Shown: positions 17,579-25,756 of the stretch, one piece after another
Numbering within the stretch: position 1 is the first letter of the stretch
How the letters are laid out: every line of letters begins with the position of its first letter
Assembly (NCBI GenBank): GCA_021741585.1
Contig: JAIOXN010000003.1
Location: 1 to 64,000, forward strand
Direction of reading: 5' to 3'
Length of the DNA stretch: 64,000 nucleotides
DNA from: Aquiluna sp.
GTDB lineage: Bacteria > Actinomycetota > Actinomycetes > Actinomycetales > Microbacteriaceae
Program-made: the position numbers and the translations under genes
The notes under the pieces: model-generated
The model's input: only the letters and a program-made list of their open reading frames with translations
What the model was told of the DNA's origin: nothing
The model's database searches: none

Positions 17579-18356
17579 CGGGAGCAGAATACGACTTATG
17601 GAAGAAAATCTAGATTTATCTCAAGTTCTCGGTATCTCCGATTTCACTCTGGTACTTGGTGAGAAGGAGATTCTGTCGGGGGTGAACCTGGCAGTGCATG
17701 CAGGTGAGAAGCTGGCAATTATCGGCGCTTCGGGCGCCGGAAAATCTTCTTTAGTTCGGGCAATTTTAGGAGCTCACGGCAAAGCAACAGGCGAGATTCG
17801 GCTGCTTGGCCAGCAGGTCATTGGAGCCCGAGAGTCTGAGCTCAAGAGCATGCGTAAGCAAGTTGGTTTGATCACCCAGCAAATAGACCTGGTCGGTTCA
17901 CTATCTGCCCTCGAGAACGTGCTTCACGGTTCATTGCCGCATCTGACTATGCCGAGGCTTGGAGTTTGGAGCTATCCCAGAACAGAAACTACCAAGGCGA
18001 TCGCCTTGTTGGAGCAGTTGGGTTTGGGTGAACAAATTCATCAGACAGCAGATTCATTGAGCGGAGGCCAGCGGCAGCGAGTTGCTATTTGCCGAGCGAT
18101 GCTCAAAGCCCCTGCAATAGTTCTGGCTGATGAACCAACAGCAGCACTGGATGCTAATAGTGCCGAACGAGTACTTGCTGATTTGGCTGCGATTGCAGCG
18201 CAAGGCCCTGCAGTAATTTGTGTGCTACACCAACTTGATCTTGCAATTGGTTGGGCTGACAGGATAGTAGTTCTAAAGGCTGGCCAAGTCCTCGCTGATA
18301 TTGGTTCTGGGCAAGCTGAAGTTGCAAAACTTAGGCAGCTCCTCGGCAATGAATAG
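17571..18356 (+). CDS. phnC: PhnC-type ABC importer ATPase
   Basis: This is a 261-residue ABC ATPase: Walker A GASGAGKSS, signature LSGGQRQRVAICRAM, Walker B IVLADEPTAALD, and the switch His in VLHQLDLAI. Closest in style to PhnC, and it is followed by a PhnE-type permease. It overlaps ligase 2 upstream by 8 nt and the permease downstream by 8 nt. The ATG at 17571 is used; an in-frame ATG at 17598 is an alternative that would remove nine residues. The symbol reflects family only; transport of phosphonate is not shown. Confidence 0.82.
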   Translation: MFSGSRIRLMEENLDLSQVLGISDFTLVLGEKEILSGVNLAVHAGEKLAIIGASGAGKSSLVRAILGAHGKATGEIRLLGQQVIGARESELKSMRKQVGLITQQIDLVGSLSALENVLHGSLPHLTMPRLGVWSYPRTETTKAIALLEQLGLGEQIHQTADSLSGGQRQRVAICRAMLKAPAIVLADEPTAALDANSAERVLADLAAIAAQGPAVICVLHQLDLAIGWADRIVVLKAGQVLADIGSGQAEVAKLRQLLGNE

Positions 18357-19881
18357 TCAGAAATTCCGTCTAGGAATCTATTACTCGGTTGCGTTTATCT
18401 ACATCCTGGTGTCCGTCGGTGGGCTTGTGACTGCCGGGCTTGTCAGCCCGATTTCAGTGATAGAAAGTTTTGTTAACTTTGGCAATTTGGCCTGGCCGAT
18501 TGAATTTTATGCAGCCGATGCAATGCTTCAAGCATTGATAGACACTTTGCTTCTGAGCATTTTAGGAACTTCGATAGGTTTTGTTGGTGCCTTGGGTCTA
18601 GCAGCAGCGCTCCATGTCAGCGAGTCCAGAATTCTGAATCTTCTCATCAGGTTATTGACTTTGATCTTCAGGGGGATTCCAGATCTCGTCTTTGCCCTAA
18701 TTCTCACCCAGATCATTGGCCTAGGTCCCTTCGCTGGGACTTTGGCAATCGCACTTGGCACCATAGGTGTTAGCACAAGGACTCTGAGCGACATGCTTGA
18801 GGCTGGCCGACTTGAATCAGAAGAAAAATTGAGATTGGCTGGAACAAGTCGGGGCCAGGCTTTTGTCGCTGCAAGGATTCCTTTTCACTTTGTGGAAATA
18901 GCTAGCCAATTCCTGTTTAGGCTCGAGATTAACATCAGAATTGCCACCATAATCGGAGTTGTTGGCGGCGGCGGACTCGGGTTACTTCTAAAGCTCAGTC
19001 TGGGCTCTATGGATTATTCCAAGACTCTTGGTGTGATTATCGTTATTGCTGCAACAGTGCTGATTTTCGAGCAGCTAACAAGATTTATTCGGAGCTTTCT
19101 CGCTCAAAAGAGTCAAGGCCTTTCAGGCAGCGTTTTTTTCTGGTTGACCCCCCTGGCGTTATTTGCCTTTACCGCCGGTGTTTGGTCATTCTGGGGCTCT
19201 CAGTCTGAGTTTGAAGTGAGGCTAGGACCGCTTGAAGCTATGTTTGCAAGCCTCTCCAAACCTAACTTCACTGAATTTGCCGGCCCTATTGCAAAAGGTG
19301 TTTTTGAGTCATTGGTGATGACCTTGTCGGGCACTGCAATTTCCTTCTTGATTGCGGTTTTGCTAGCGAGTGTTTCCTCTCGCATCGCCATGAACGCGGA
19401 AAGGTTTCCAGGCATCCTGCGCCTGCTTCTTGCTGGATTTAGATCAATACCGACAATCATTCTGGGCTTGATACTAGTTAGCCAACTAGGGCTTGGCCTT
19501 AAGTCTGGAATCGCAGCGATTGCAATCGGATCTTCGCTCTATTTGGCAAGGTTGATTTCGGATTATTTTGATTCCAACACCTCTGGGACACTAAACATGC
19601 TCTATCTGAGCGGTGTCAACAGGTTGCAAGCAATCACATTATTCCTTGGAGCAATCACCAAAAAGAGGTTGATCAAGTTCTTTTTCTTCAGCCTGGATTT
19701 CAACTTTAGATACTCAATAGTTTTGGGCGTGGTGGGTGCTGGGGGCATGGGGTCCGTGGTAAACGATGCCCTTCGGGTTCAAGACTATGAGACCTTATTT
19801 GCGGTCCTAATTTTGATGGTCGCGTTTTTGACCCTTTTGGAAAACATTGAGAGGCTTGTGTTGAGAGGGAGCAAATCTTGA
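18349..19881 (+). CDS. phnE: Fused double PhnE-type ABC permease
   Basis: This is a 510-residue integral membrane protein made of two tandem permease domains. Each half ends with the PhnE-like coupling and Gly-rich segment: INIRIATIIGVVGGGGLG near residue 205 and FNFRYSIVLGVVGAGGMG near residue 455. PhnE is usually ~260-280 residues and works as a dimer, so here the dimer is encoded as one chain. The start ATG at 18349 overlaps the phnC stop. It should form an importer with the ATPase before it and the lipoprotein at 12039. Substrate unknown; phosphonate or a related oxyanion is the family-based guess. Confidence 0.85.
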   Translation: MNSQKFRLGIYYSVAFIYILVSVGGLVTAGLVSPISVIESFVNFGNLAWPIEFYAADAMLQALIDTLLLSILGTSIGFVGALGLAAALHVSESRILNLLIRLLTLIFRGIPDLVFALILTQIIGLGPFAGTLAIALGTIGVSTRTLSDMLEAGRLESEEKLRLAGTSRGQAFVAARIPFHFVEIASQFLFRLEINIRIATIIGVVGGGGLGLLLKLSLGSMDYSKTLGVIIVIAATVLIFEQLTRFIRSFLAQKSQGLSGSVFFWLTPLALFAFTAGVWSFWGSQSEFEVRLGPLEAMFASLSKPNFTEFAGPIAKGVFESLVMTLSGTAISFLIAVLLASVSSRIAMNAERFPGILRLLLAGFRSIPTIILGLILVSQLGLGLKSGIAAIAIGSSLYLARLISDYFDSNTSGTLNMLYLSGVNRLQAITLFLGAITKKRLIKFFFFSLDFNFRYSIVLGVVGAGGMGSVVNDALRVQDYETLFAVLILMVAFLTLLENIERLVLRGSKS

Positions 19882-19920
19882 AGACCGAAGACAGGTGCCC
19901 AAGTTACTTGAGAGGAAACA

Positions 19921-21363
19921 ATGAACCCCTTTAGTTTTTTGCAAAAGAATGTAGCCTCGAGTCCAACTCGCGTTGCCGTCCACGGACCCGGTGTCACCAT
20001 GTCGAATCAGGAGTTGCTCGAGGCCTCCGAAAGTATTGCTTGGCTCATGCATCAAAGGGGCGTGAATCGCGGTGACTTGGTTCTAATGAATCTTTCGCAG
20101 GAAGTCGAATGTGCGGCAATGCTTGCCGCTTTTCACCTAGGTGCAGTAAGTGCTCACGTTTCGATAGCCTCCAGCCCTAAATATATGGAGCAGCTCGGTG
20201 CTCAATGGTTACTAACTAGTGATCTTCAAAATGAAATTGAGGGTGTTTCGACGATTCGGCTGAGCGCGGAAGCTATTGAGTCGGCTGGCGCCATCGGCCA
20301 TGACTTCAGTCCGGTGGTTTTGGGCGAAGGCAGTGAGGTGCTGCGGATAGTTTTCTCGAGCGGCACAACAGGAAGTCCAAAGGCCGTGCCCTTCACTGGA
20401 GATCAACTTTTGGCGAGGTCGGAATTCTTGAAAAACAATGTGATGGTGCATCAGCCATTTATGTGTGCATTGGGGTTCGATGTTTCATTTGGATTCATGA
20501 CCTTCTTCGCTTGCGTTCGATACAACCTTCCTTACTTATTACCCGGCGGCGGAAAATTCATTCTCGACCAAATTCAAGACTTCCCGCTTCAATCGTTGGC
20601 AACCTCACCAGCAGGCTTGGCCGGGTTGCTCAGGTCAACCGACAAGGCAGTTGAGGACTATTTCGGCTTGAAAGCAATATTTACAACTGGAGGTTTTCTA
20701 GGTGAAGAGGAAATATCACAGGCCGTAAAAGTATTTGGTTGCGAGCCGACAAGTCTCTATGGTTCCACCGAGGTTGGTTTTGTTGCAGCAAAAAATGGAA
20801 TAGGAGAGGGTTCGCAGGACTGCGGAGAACTCTTTCCTCACTCAAATGTTGAGGTTGTAGATGAGAGTGACAAGGCTCTCCCTTCTGGCCAACCTGGCGT
20901 GATTCGAGTAAAGACCCCATGGAAGGGCAGCGAGTATTTCAGAGACCCTGAAACAAGTTCCCAGTACTTTCGAGATGGTTATTTTTACCCTGGAGACAAA
21001 GGTTTGATTGTAAACAATCGATTGCAGTTGATGGGTCGTTCCAATCTTGTGGTTAATGCCGGTGGAGTAAAAATCGACCCAGTCCCAATCGAGGACTTCT
21101 GCATCAAAGAACTTGGTTGTGCCGAAGCAGTCGGATTTGAACACACAAACCCCGGAGGTTCAAGATCCTTTGTTGTGGCTATTGTTTCCAGCTCGGACTT
21201 CAACCCAACTCTTGCTATGGAGCGCCTCAGGTCAACCTTTGGTACCGTTGCGCCATCGCGCTTTTTTGCCATTCCAGTTGTTCCAAAAAACTCACTCGGC
21301 AAGCCGCTTCGACAGGTGATCTCAAGGCAGCTTTCAGTAATCGACAATAAGACCGCAGGTTAG
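19921..21363 (+). CDS. Adenylate-forming ligase 3 (ANL superfamily)
   Basis: This is a 480-residue protein, ATG with GAGGAAAC upstream, 39 nt after the permease gene. Motifs: VFSSGTTGSPKAV (A3), YGSTEVG (A5), YPGDKG (A7), LMGRSNLVVNAGGVKIDP (A8), PKNSLGKPLR with the A10 Lys. Same length and layout as ligases 1 and 2, so the three probably arose by duplication and diverged in substrate choice. It is presumably cytoplasmic and belongs functionally with the importer. Confidence 0.85.
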   Translation: MNPFSFLQKNVASSPTRVAVHGPGVTMSNQELLEASESIAWLMHQRGVNRGDLVLMNLSQEVECAAMLAAFHLGAVSAHVSIASSPKYMEQLGAQWLLTSDLQNEIEGVSTIRLSAEAIESAGAIGHDFSPVVLGEGSEVLRIVFSSGTTGSPKAVPFTGDQLLARSEFLKNNVMVHQPFMCALGFDVSFGFMTFFACVRYNLPYLLPGGGKFILDQIQDFPLQSLATSPAGLAGLLRSTDKAVEDYFGLKAIFTTGGFLGEEEISQAVKVFGCEPTSLYGSTEVGFVAAKNGIGEGSQDCGELFPHSNVEVVDESDKALPSGQPGVIRVKTPWKGSEYFRDPETSSQYFRDGYFYPGDKGLIVNNRLQLMGRSNLVVNAGGVKIDPVPIEDFCIKELGCAEAVGFEHTNPGGSRSFVVAIVSSSDFNPTLAMERLRSTFGTVAPSRFFAIPVVPKNSLGKPLRQVISRQLSVIDNKTAG

Positions 21364-21464
21364 CCTTTTCCAACCAAAGAAAAACCTCGGATAACAGGGG
21401 ACATTCAGCCCTTGCAGTTTGATTTCAAAGCTTGCAAACTTGAAACCAATACCTGGGGGTTTGA

Positions 21465-23291
21465 ATGAAGAAATTGTTTCTCGTTTTGATTTCAGTGGCC
21501 GTAATGGCTATTGGACTTGTTCCAGTGCAGGCTGCCGGTGAATATATCGCCAGGCAGAAAACAATCAGTGATTCAATAGGCAGCGCTACTGTCCTGAGCT
21601 CTCAGCAGAAGGCAGAAATCAAACAAGTAGTTGATGCCAATCCATATGCCGAGAGGTTCATTTGCACGGGCATCAGGCTTGAGGGCCAACCTTTGAGCAT
21701 GAACGTCGTTGTTCGCAAGCGAGCCAAGGCCGCTTGTGATTATGCAAAGCAACTAAATCCAGCGCTATCTACCTGGTTCCAGAACAAGCCAACTAAGGCC
21801 CCTAGTTACAACGGTCGGGTGCTATTGACGGTGAAACTTCCAGCCGACAAGGCAAATGCGGTTCCTGAAGGGTATGTAGAAACCGAGGCGATCGACTGGA
21901 AGATCAATCCTGATTACAAGGTGGGTAAGAGCTGCAGTGGTGGTTTTGGTTGGCAGGTGCTTGGATTGAATTCTTCGAATCAACCGGCTTATTTGAAATG
22001 CAGTAATCCCAGTGGTGGCACGTTTCGATTGGACACCAGCATGGTGAAATTCGACCCTGTAACTAAGAAGCCCTTGGTGCCAAAGACCGTTCCTTCCAAG
22101 ACCAATTTTGGCTACTCCCCGAATCTCTACATTGTTCCGCAGATTGTTGACACCCTGCCAAACACCGCTTTGAGCACAGGGTCCTTCAGTGATTACAGCC
22201 AGTGCAAGATTGCTGAGGTGAATGACGGTTCGCCGGATAAATCCTTCGGCTTTCCGCTGCCAGAGCACCGAGCAAAACTGAGTTCTGATTTCAAGATTTT
22301 GGTGATTCCGGTTCAGTTCACCGATCACAAGACAACCAGCAAACCGGCCGATGACATGGCAGATGTAGTTTCTGCTTTGAGTAATTTCTATGAGCGGGCA
22401 TCATCTGTTCCAATCGAATTCAACTGGACAATTCCAGAGAGCTATTACCAAATAGGCAAGAGCATCGATAGCTATAACTTGGATTATGAGTTTGATGGCA
22501 CCGGTGGTTTCTGGAAGTTCTATCAGCCTTACCTGCAAGCAGTGATTGACTTGGTTGACGACAAATATGACTTCTCAAGCTATGACGCAGTAGTCATCGA
22601 AGAGCCACGCAGTGTTACCGATGCAGAGCACGGGATGTTCATCCCTCATGCTCCAGCAAAGCCAGGAAATGGTGGTCTCTATAGTGACGAGGGTCAGATC
22701 ATGAGCCTCATGGTTACCGGCAATGACCAAAACCGAGACATATCTAACTGGATCCACGAATTTGGCCACCTATTTGGCCTACCTGATCGCAACTGGAGTG
22801 CTGACATCAATGCAGGCTTTGATGTGATGTGGGGCTGGTATGGAGCTCCTGAGTTCTCAGCCTGGACCAGGTGGCAGCTTGATATCCTCAAGGACAGTCA
22901 GGTTGATTGCAAGACTGACACCGCCACATCCACTCACCTAGTCCAGCCAGTTGCCTGGACCGGTGACCACCAGAAGGCTGTTGTGATTCCGATTTCAGAT
23001 CACGAGGTCATTGTTGTTGAGTCAAGAAGACGTCAAGGCTATGACGCTCTTCTTGGCAAGGAATCCGAGGGTGCATATGTTTATCGCATCGACACCTCAG
23101 CAAAAATGTATCAGCCAGATTCCAAGAAGGTGGTTGATGTTATTGCTCCTGCGAGAGTCAAACTGGGCGGAGGCTGGGCAATGGACGCATCACTAAAGCT
23201 AGGCGAGTCCGTAACAAGTGATGGCTGGATAATCACCGTGAAAGAATCTGGCAGCTTCGGCGATGTTGTTGAGGTGAAGAAGGCCAATTGA
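21465..23291 (+). CDS. Secreted metzincin-type metalloprotease with N-terminal OmpA-like region
   Basis: This is a 608-residue protein with signal peptide (KKLFLVLISVAVMAIGLVPVQAAG) and GGGGG before the ATG. Residues about 25-125 resemble an OmpA-type domain (FICTGIRLEG, RKRAKAACDYAKQL, VLLTVKLP), comparable to the C-terminus of the protein at 14562. About 265-600 is a zinc protease: H431-E-F-G-H435-L-F-G-L-P-D441 fits HExxHxxGxxD as in the M6 (immune inhibitor A-like) family, with a following DVMWGW resembling the Met-turn. It probably acts outside the cell while bound to peptidoglycan. It lies 101 nt after ligase 3; possible targets are the surface proteins upstream, which is inference. Confidence 0.82.
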   Translation: MKKLFLVLISVAVMAIGLVPVQAAGEYIARQKTISDSIGSATVLSSQQKAEIKQVVDANPYAERFICTGIRLEGQPLSMNVVVRKRAKAACDYAKQLNPALSTWFQNKPTKAPSYNGRVLLTVKLPADKANAVPEGYVETEAIDWKINPDYKVGKSCSGGFGWQVLGLNSSNQPAYLKCSNPSGGTFRLDTSMVKFDPVTKKPLVPKTVPSKTNFGYSPNLYIVPQIVDTLPNTALSTGSFSDYSQCKIAEVNDGSPDKSFGFPLPEHRAKLSSDFKILVIPVQFTDHKTTSKPADDMADVVSALSNFYERASSVPIEFNWTIPESYYQIGKSIDSYNLDYEFDGTGGFWKFYQPYLQAVIDLVDDKYDFSSYDAVVIEEPRSVTDAEHGMFIPHAPAKPGNGGLYSDEGQIMSLMVTGNDQNRDISNWIHEFGHLFGLPDRNWSADINAGFDVMWGWYGAPEFSAWTRWQLDILKDSQVDCKTDTATSTHLVQPVAWTGDHQKAVVIPISDHEVIVVESRRRQGYDALLGKESEGAYVYRIDTSAKMYQPDSKKVVDVIAPARVKLGGGWAMDASLKLGESVTSDGWIITVKESGSFGDVVEVKKAN

Positions 23292-23320
23292 GGTCTAACT
23301 TCAGATAGCCTTTAAATGCT

Positions 23321-23872
23321 ATGAAACCTCAAGTCATCACTGCGGCTGTCGCTTCAGCCATGCTGCTAGTCGGCCTTGCCGGCTGTGCCCCTGCCGAGTC
23401 TGCAACGACTCGACCATCAAGCACTGTTGTTGCCACTTCACCGGAAAGTGAAGCAGAGGTTAGTGTGTTAGACGCAGTTGAGGTTAGCTACCAAAAGTGG
23501 CTATCCGAGGGCATGACCGAAGAAGTTGACTCCAGTGGCGATCGATATGTTTTGACTTACGAACCTGGTGACGAGTTTGTGGCAGGTCTTTACAACGTTG
23601 AGCTCGATGATGTTATCCCAATCGAACAGCCAGAGCTATTCACCGTTTACAGTGCCTGGATTATGTTGCAAGACGATGCGACCACAATCGTTGAGGGCGA
23701 TAATCAAATAACCCTCACAAACTCAAACTACGGGGATTTCACGGTCTTCATTGAAGAAGGTTTGATTGTTTCAGGTGAGGCCGTGGATGGCTCCTGGACT
23801 GGGGTGTTTAGATACTCTCCAGATAGGGCAGTGCTGGATCTTTTGGCAACTGCGCTAGAGGCTGAGCAGTAA
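23321..23872 (+). CDS. Small lipoprotein of unknown function
   Basis: This is a 183-residue protein with a lipoprotein signal (LVGLAGC, Cys at about residue 22) and a Thr/Ser-rich linker. The mature part is acidic and predicted beta-rich (YVLTYEPGDEF, QITLTNSNYGDFTVFIEEG). I do not recognise a family. It follows the protease gene by 29 nt and may be co-transcribed with it. Confidence 0.75.
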   Translation: MKPQVITAAVASAMLLVGLAGCAPAESATTRPSSTVVATSPESEAEVSVLDAVEVSYQKWLSEGMTEEVDSSGDRYVLTYEPGDEFVAGLYNVELDDVIPIEQPELFTVYSAWIMLQDDATTIVEGDNQITLTNSNYGDFTVFIEEGLIVSGEAVDGSWTGVFRYSPDRAVLDLLATALEAEQ

Positions 23873-24050
23873 TTTTGATAGTCACTGATTCTCAACTAGG
23901 GTTTTTCCTCAGGCATCGGAAGGGGGGAAATTTAGGAAAAGGCGACCGCTCGGCTTTGTATTCTGAACTTATCTTGAAGATCGTCGATTTAGGCCCAGGT
24001 AGGCTTGAAACTAGCGCAAGGGCGTGTAGCGCAAACATACTGTTATCAAA
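23873..24050. other. Intergenic region upstream of a possible small broken ORF
   Basis: No convincing gene. A TACTGT box at 24038-24043 lies 7 nt before a GTG at 24051, the same spacing as the leaderless starts elsewhere in the window. Confidence 0.35.
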
Positions 24051-24139
24051 GTGGCCAAAAAACAGCCGTACCGAAGCGCGCCCTAGCAAAAAAGCCGAAA
24101 AACAAGAGTTTCACCAAGACCACAGCAGCGAGAAATTAG
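24051..24139 (+). pseudogene. Possible small basic-protein ORF with a one-base frameshift
   Basis: From GTG at 24051 the frame reads V-A-K-K and then hits an early stop. One extra A in the six-A run at 24057-24062 would give a 29-residue Lys/Arg/Thr/Ala-rich peptide (AVPKRALAKKP, then KSFTKTTAARN) ending at TAG 24137-24139. The -10 box at leaderless distance supports a real gene. It may be a sequencing error in the homopolymer, a genuine lesion, or chance. I do not recognise the family. Confidence 0.3.
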
Positions 24140-24174
24140 TATGAGCGTGCATTGTTTGAAGCCGTCAAGTGGGA

Positions 24175-24180
24175 TAATCT
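24175..24180 (+). promoter_or_regulatory. -10 box for a probable leaderless divIVA-like transcript
   Basis: TAATCT lies 6 nt before the ATG at 24187 and there is no ribosome binding site. Confidence 0.55.
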
Positions 24181-24186
24181 AATCCA

Positions 24187-25290
24187 ATGAGCGAACCAAA
24201 CAAGAAAGTCTTTGGCACTGCCATTAGCGGTTACAATCGCGCTGAGGTGGATGCTCACATCTTTAATTTGCTAAACGAATTAGCACAGCTCGAGCAATAC
24301 AACACCATGGCGCTTCGCGAACAAAATAACCTGCGCGAAAGAATCATCCAGCTTGAAGAATCTCTGAAGCTTGCCAAGAGCCCCGGATATGCTCAGGTTG
24401 GCGCTCAGTTTGAGCAAACCCTTCGTCTGGCTGAGACTGAGGCAGCCCGCCTAGTCAACGACGCCGGGCGTGATGCAATAAGAATTAGGGAAGAGGCCAA
24501 GGCTGAGGCCGAGGCTTATCGCTTTGCCACTCAAGAGCAAGTTGAACAGCTAACTCGCGAAGCTGAGCGCAAGGCCAAGGTGACTTCAGGGGCAGCGGCA
24601 AAGCGGGCTTTGGAGCTCACAGAAGAAGCGGAAAAACAACTTGAGAGCGCCACAAAGCAGCGTGCTGATCTTGAAAAGCAAGCGAATGTGATTCGTTCGG
24701 AAGCCGACAACTATGCCGCTAGCGTGAAGGCCGAGCTTCAGGCCGAAGTTGAAAAGATTCAAAACGCAAATGCTCGCCTGCTCAAGCGCAATGCAGATCT
24801 AGAAGCTGAAATTGCTCGCAAGCTCGACGAAGGTGAGCGTCAGGCTCTTGAAATCTTCCGTCGAGTCGAAAAAGAGGCAACCGATTTGCGAGACCAAGCT
24901 GAGCGAGAGCTTCAGAGCGCAACTCAAGAGGCTGCCAGCTTGATTGAGAATGCAGAGGAAACTCTTTCGAAAGCTCGCAGTGAATCGGACCGCATCTTTA
25001 ATGAGGCAAATGCGCTTTCATTGAACCTTTTGGTTGACACCAGGGCGCGTGCAGAAAAACTTGCAATCAAGTCGCTTGACATTACTCGAAATTCGATTGC
25101 GGAAGCCGAGTACTTGCTGTCAAAGCTTCCAGCCCAGCAAAACTCCATCGAGGAATTCCTTCTTGAGACTCAGAACTTGCTCACACCAGAACAGCAGGTC
25201 ACCCTTTCCAGAAGAAACTATTTAGACAAGGCCGATCAGGCAGCAATCGAACCCGAAGTAATCGAAGCAGATTCTCCGAACGCTGAATAA
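24187..25290 (+). CDS. DivIVA-domain coiled-coil protein
   Basis: This is a 367-residue protein. The N-terminus (KVFGTAISGYNRAEVDAHIF) matches the DivIVA membrane-curvature-binding domain, followed by ~250 residues of nearly uninterrupted coiled coil rich in Ala/Glu/Arg/Gln. DivIVA/Wag31-type proteins mark cell poles or septa and organise wall growth in Actinobacteria. It differs from the canonical Wag31 in lacking a clear long linker after the N-domain, so it may be a second DivIVA-like cytoskeletal protein. The C-terminus is acidic. It is transcribed alone from a probable leaderless promoter. Confidence 0.82.
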   Translation: MSEPNKKVFGTAISGYNRAEVDAHIFNLLNELAQLEQYNTMALREQNNLRERIIQLEESLKLAKSPGYAQVGAQFEQTLRLAETEAARLVNDAGRDAIRIREEAKAEAEAYRFATQEQVEQLTREAERKAKVTSGAAAKRALELTEEAEKQLESATKQRADLEKQANVIRSEADNYAASVKAELQAEVEKIQNANARLLKRNADLEAEIARKLDEGERQALEIFRRVEKEATDLRDQAERELQSATQEAASLIENAEETLSKARSESDRIFNEANALSLNLLVDTRARAEKLAIKSLDITRNSIAEAEYLLSKLPAQQNSIEEFLLETQNLLTPEQQVTLSRRNYLDKADQAAIEPEVIEADSPNAE

Positions 25291-25331
25291 GGTTCCGTTA
25301 TGACCAATTTCTGGTCAAACGCTTCCTTTTC

Positions 25332-25347
25332 TTCGGATGTCCGTACA
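25332..25347. promoter_or_regulatory. Candidate operator matching the one at 14481
   Basis: On the minus strand this reads TGTACGGACATCCGAA, identical at 14 of 16 positions to 14481-14496. It lies about 50-65 nt before the TTG start at 25397. Confidence 0.4.
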
Positions 25348-25396
25348 GCATAGCCATTAAACGGGCTATTCTATTGACTCTAATGATGGAGGAAAA

Positions 25397-25756
25397 TTGC
25401 GACGTCGCATAGCGAGACTGTTTCGCAACTTCTTCCCTAAGACACAACAGCCAACCACAGAAAGCCGAACGTGGGATGTTTTAGCCGTTTCTGCTGCCAA
25501 ATCTAACCTGTTGGATCATTTTGGGAAGTTGAATGCAGAATTCCAATTTGAACCATTAGATCTTGACCCAAAAGCGTTGCCGGATCCTGCTTTGAAAAGG
25601 GCGCGTGCTAAATCTCAAAAGAGAGCGTCCACCGAAAAAACAACTAATGCTACAACCACGGAAATTGCCTCGACCAAGCCAAAGGCAAAGCCAAAACCAA
25701 AGACTTCGAGAACTTCAGAAGTGCCAGAGAAGCCAGCAGGCGATCTAAAGCCTTAG
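25397..25756 (+). CDS. Small basic hypothetical protein
   Basis: This is a 119-residue protein starting at TTG with GGAGG 4 nt before it. The first ~65 residues could fold (TWDVLAVSAAKSNLLDHFGKL, FEPLDLDPKALPDPAL); the rest is a low-complexity Lys/Thr/Pro/Ala tail (KPKAKPKPKTS). No family recognised. Its 3' end overlaps the end of the convergent zinc-transporter gene by 12 nt. A near-palindrome shared with the 14562 promoter lies upstream. The clear ribosome binding site supports it as real. Confidence 0.65.
   Translation: MRRRIARLFRNFFPKTQQPTTESRTWDVLAVSAAKSNLLDHFGKLNAEFQFEPLDLDPKALPDPALKRARAKSQKRASTEKTTNATTTEIASTKPKAKPKPKTSRTSEVPEKPAGDLKP

Noticed and set aside
10981-21363. Nonribosomal peptide or D-alanylation (dlt) locus
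   Set aside because: No carrier protein, condensation or thioesterase domain, and no DltB/DltD-type gene; three free-standing ligases alone do not support it.
21822-22328. 168-codon minus-strand open frame
   Set aside because: Antisense to the protease gene, whose signal peptide, domains and active site support the plus strand.
23875-24144. 89-codon plus-strand open frame after the small lipoprotein gene
   Set aside because: No ribosome binding site and no recognisable protein character; a different frame in this stretch looks more gene-like.
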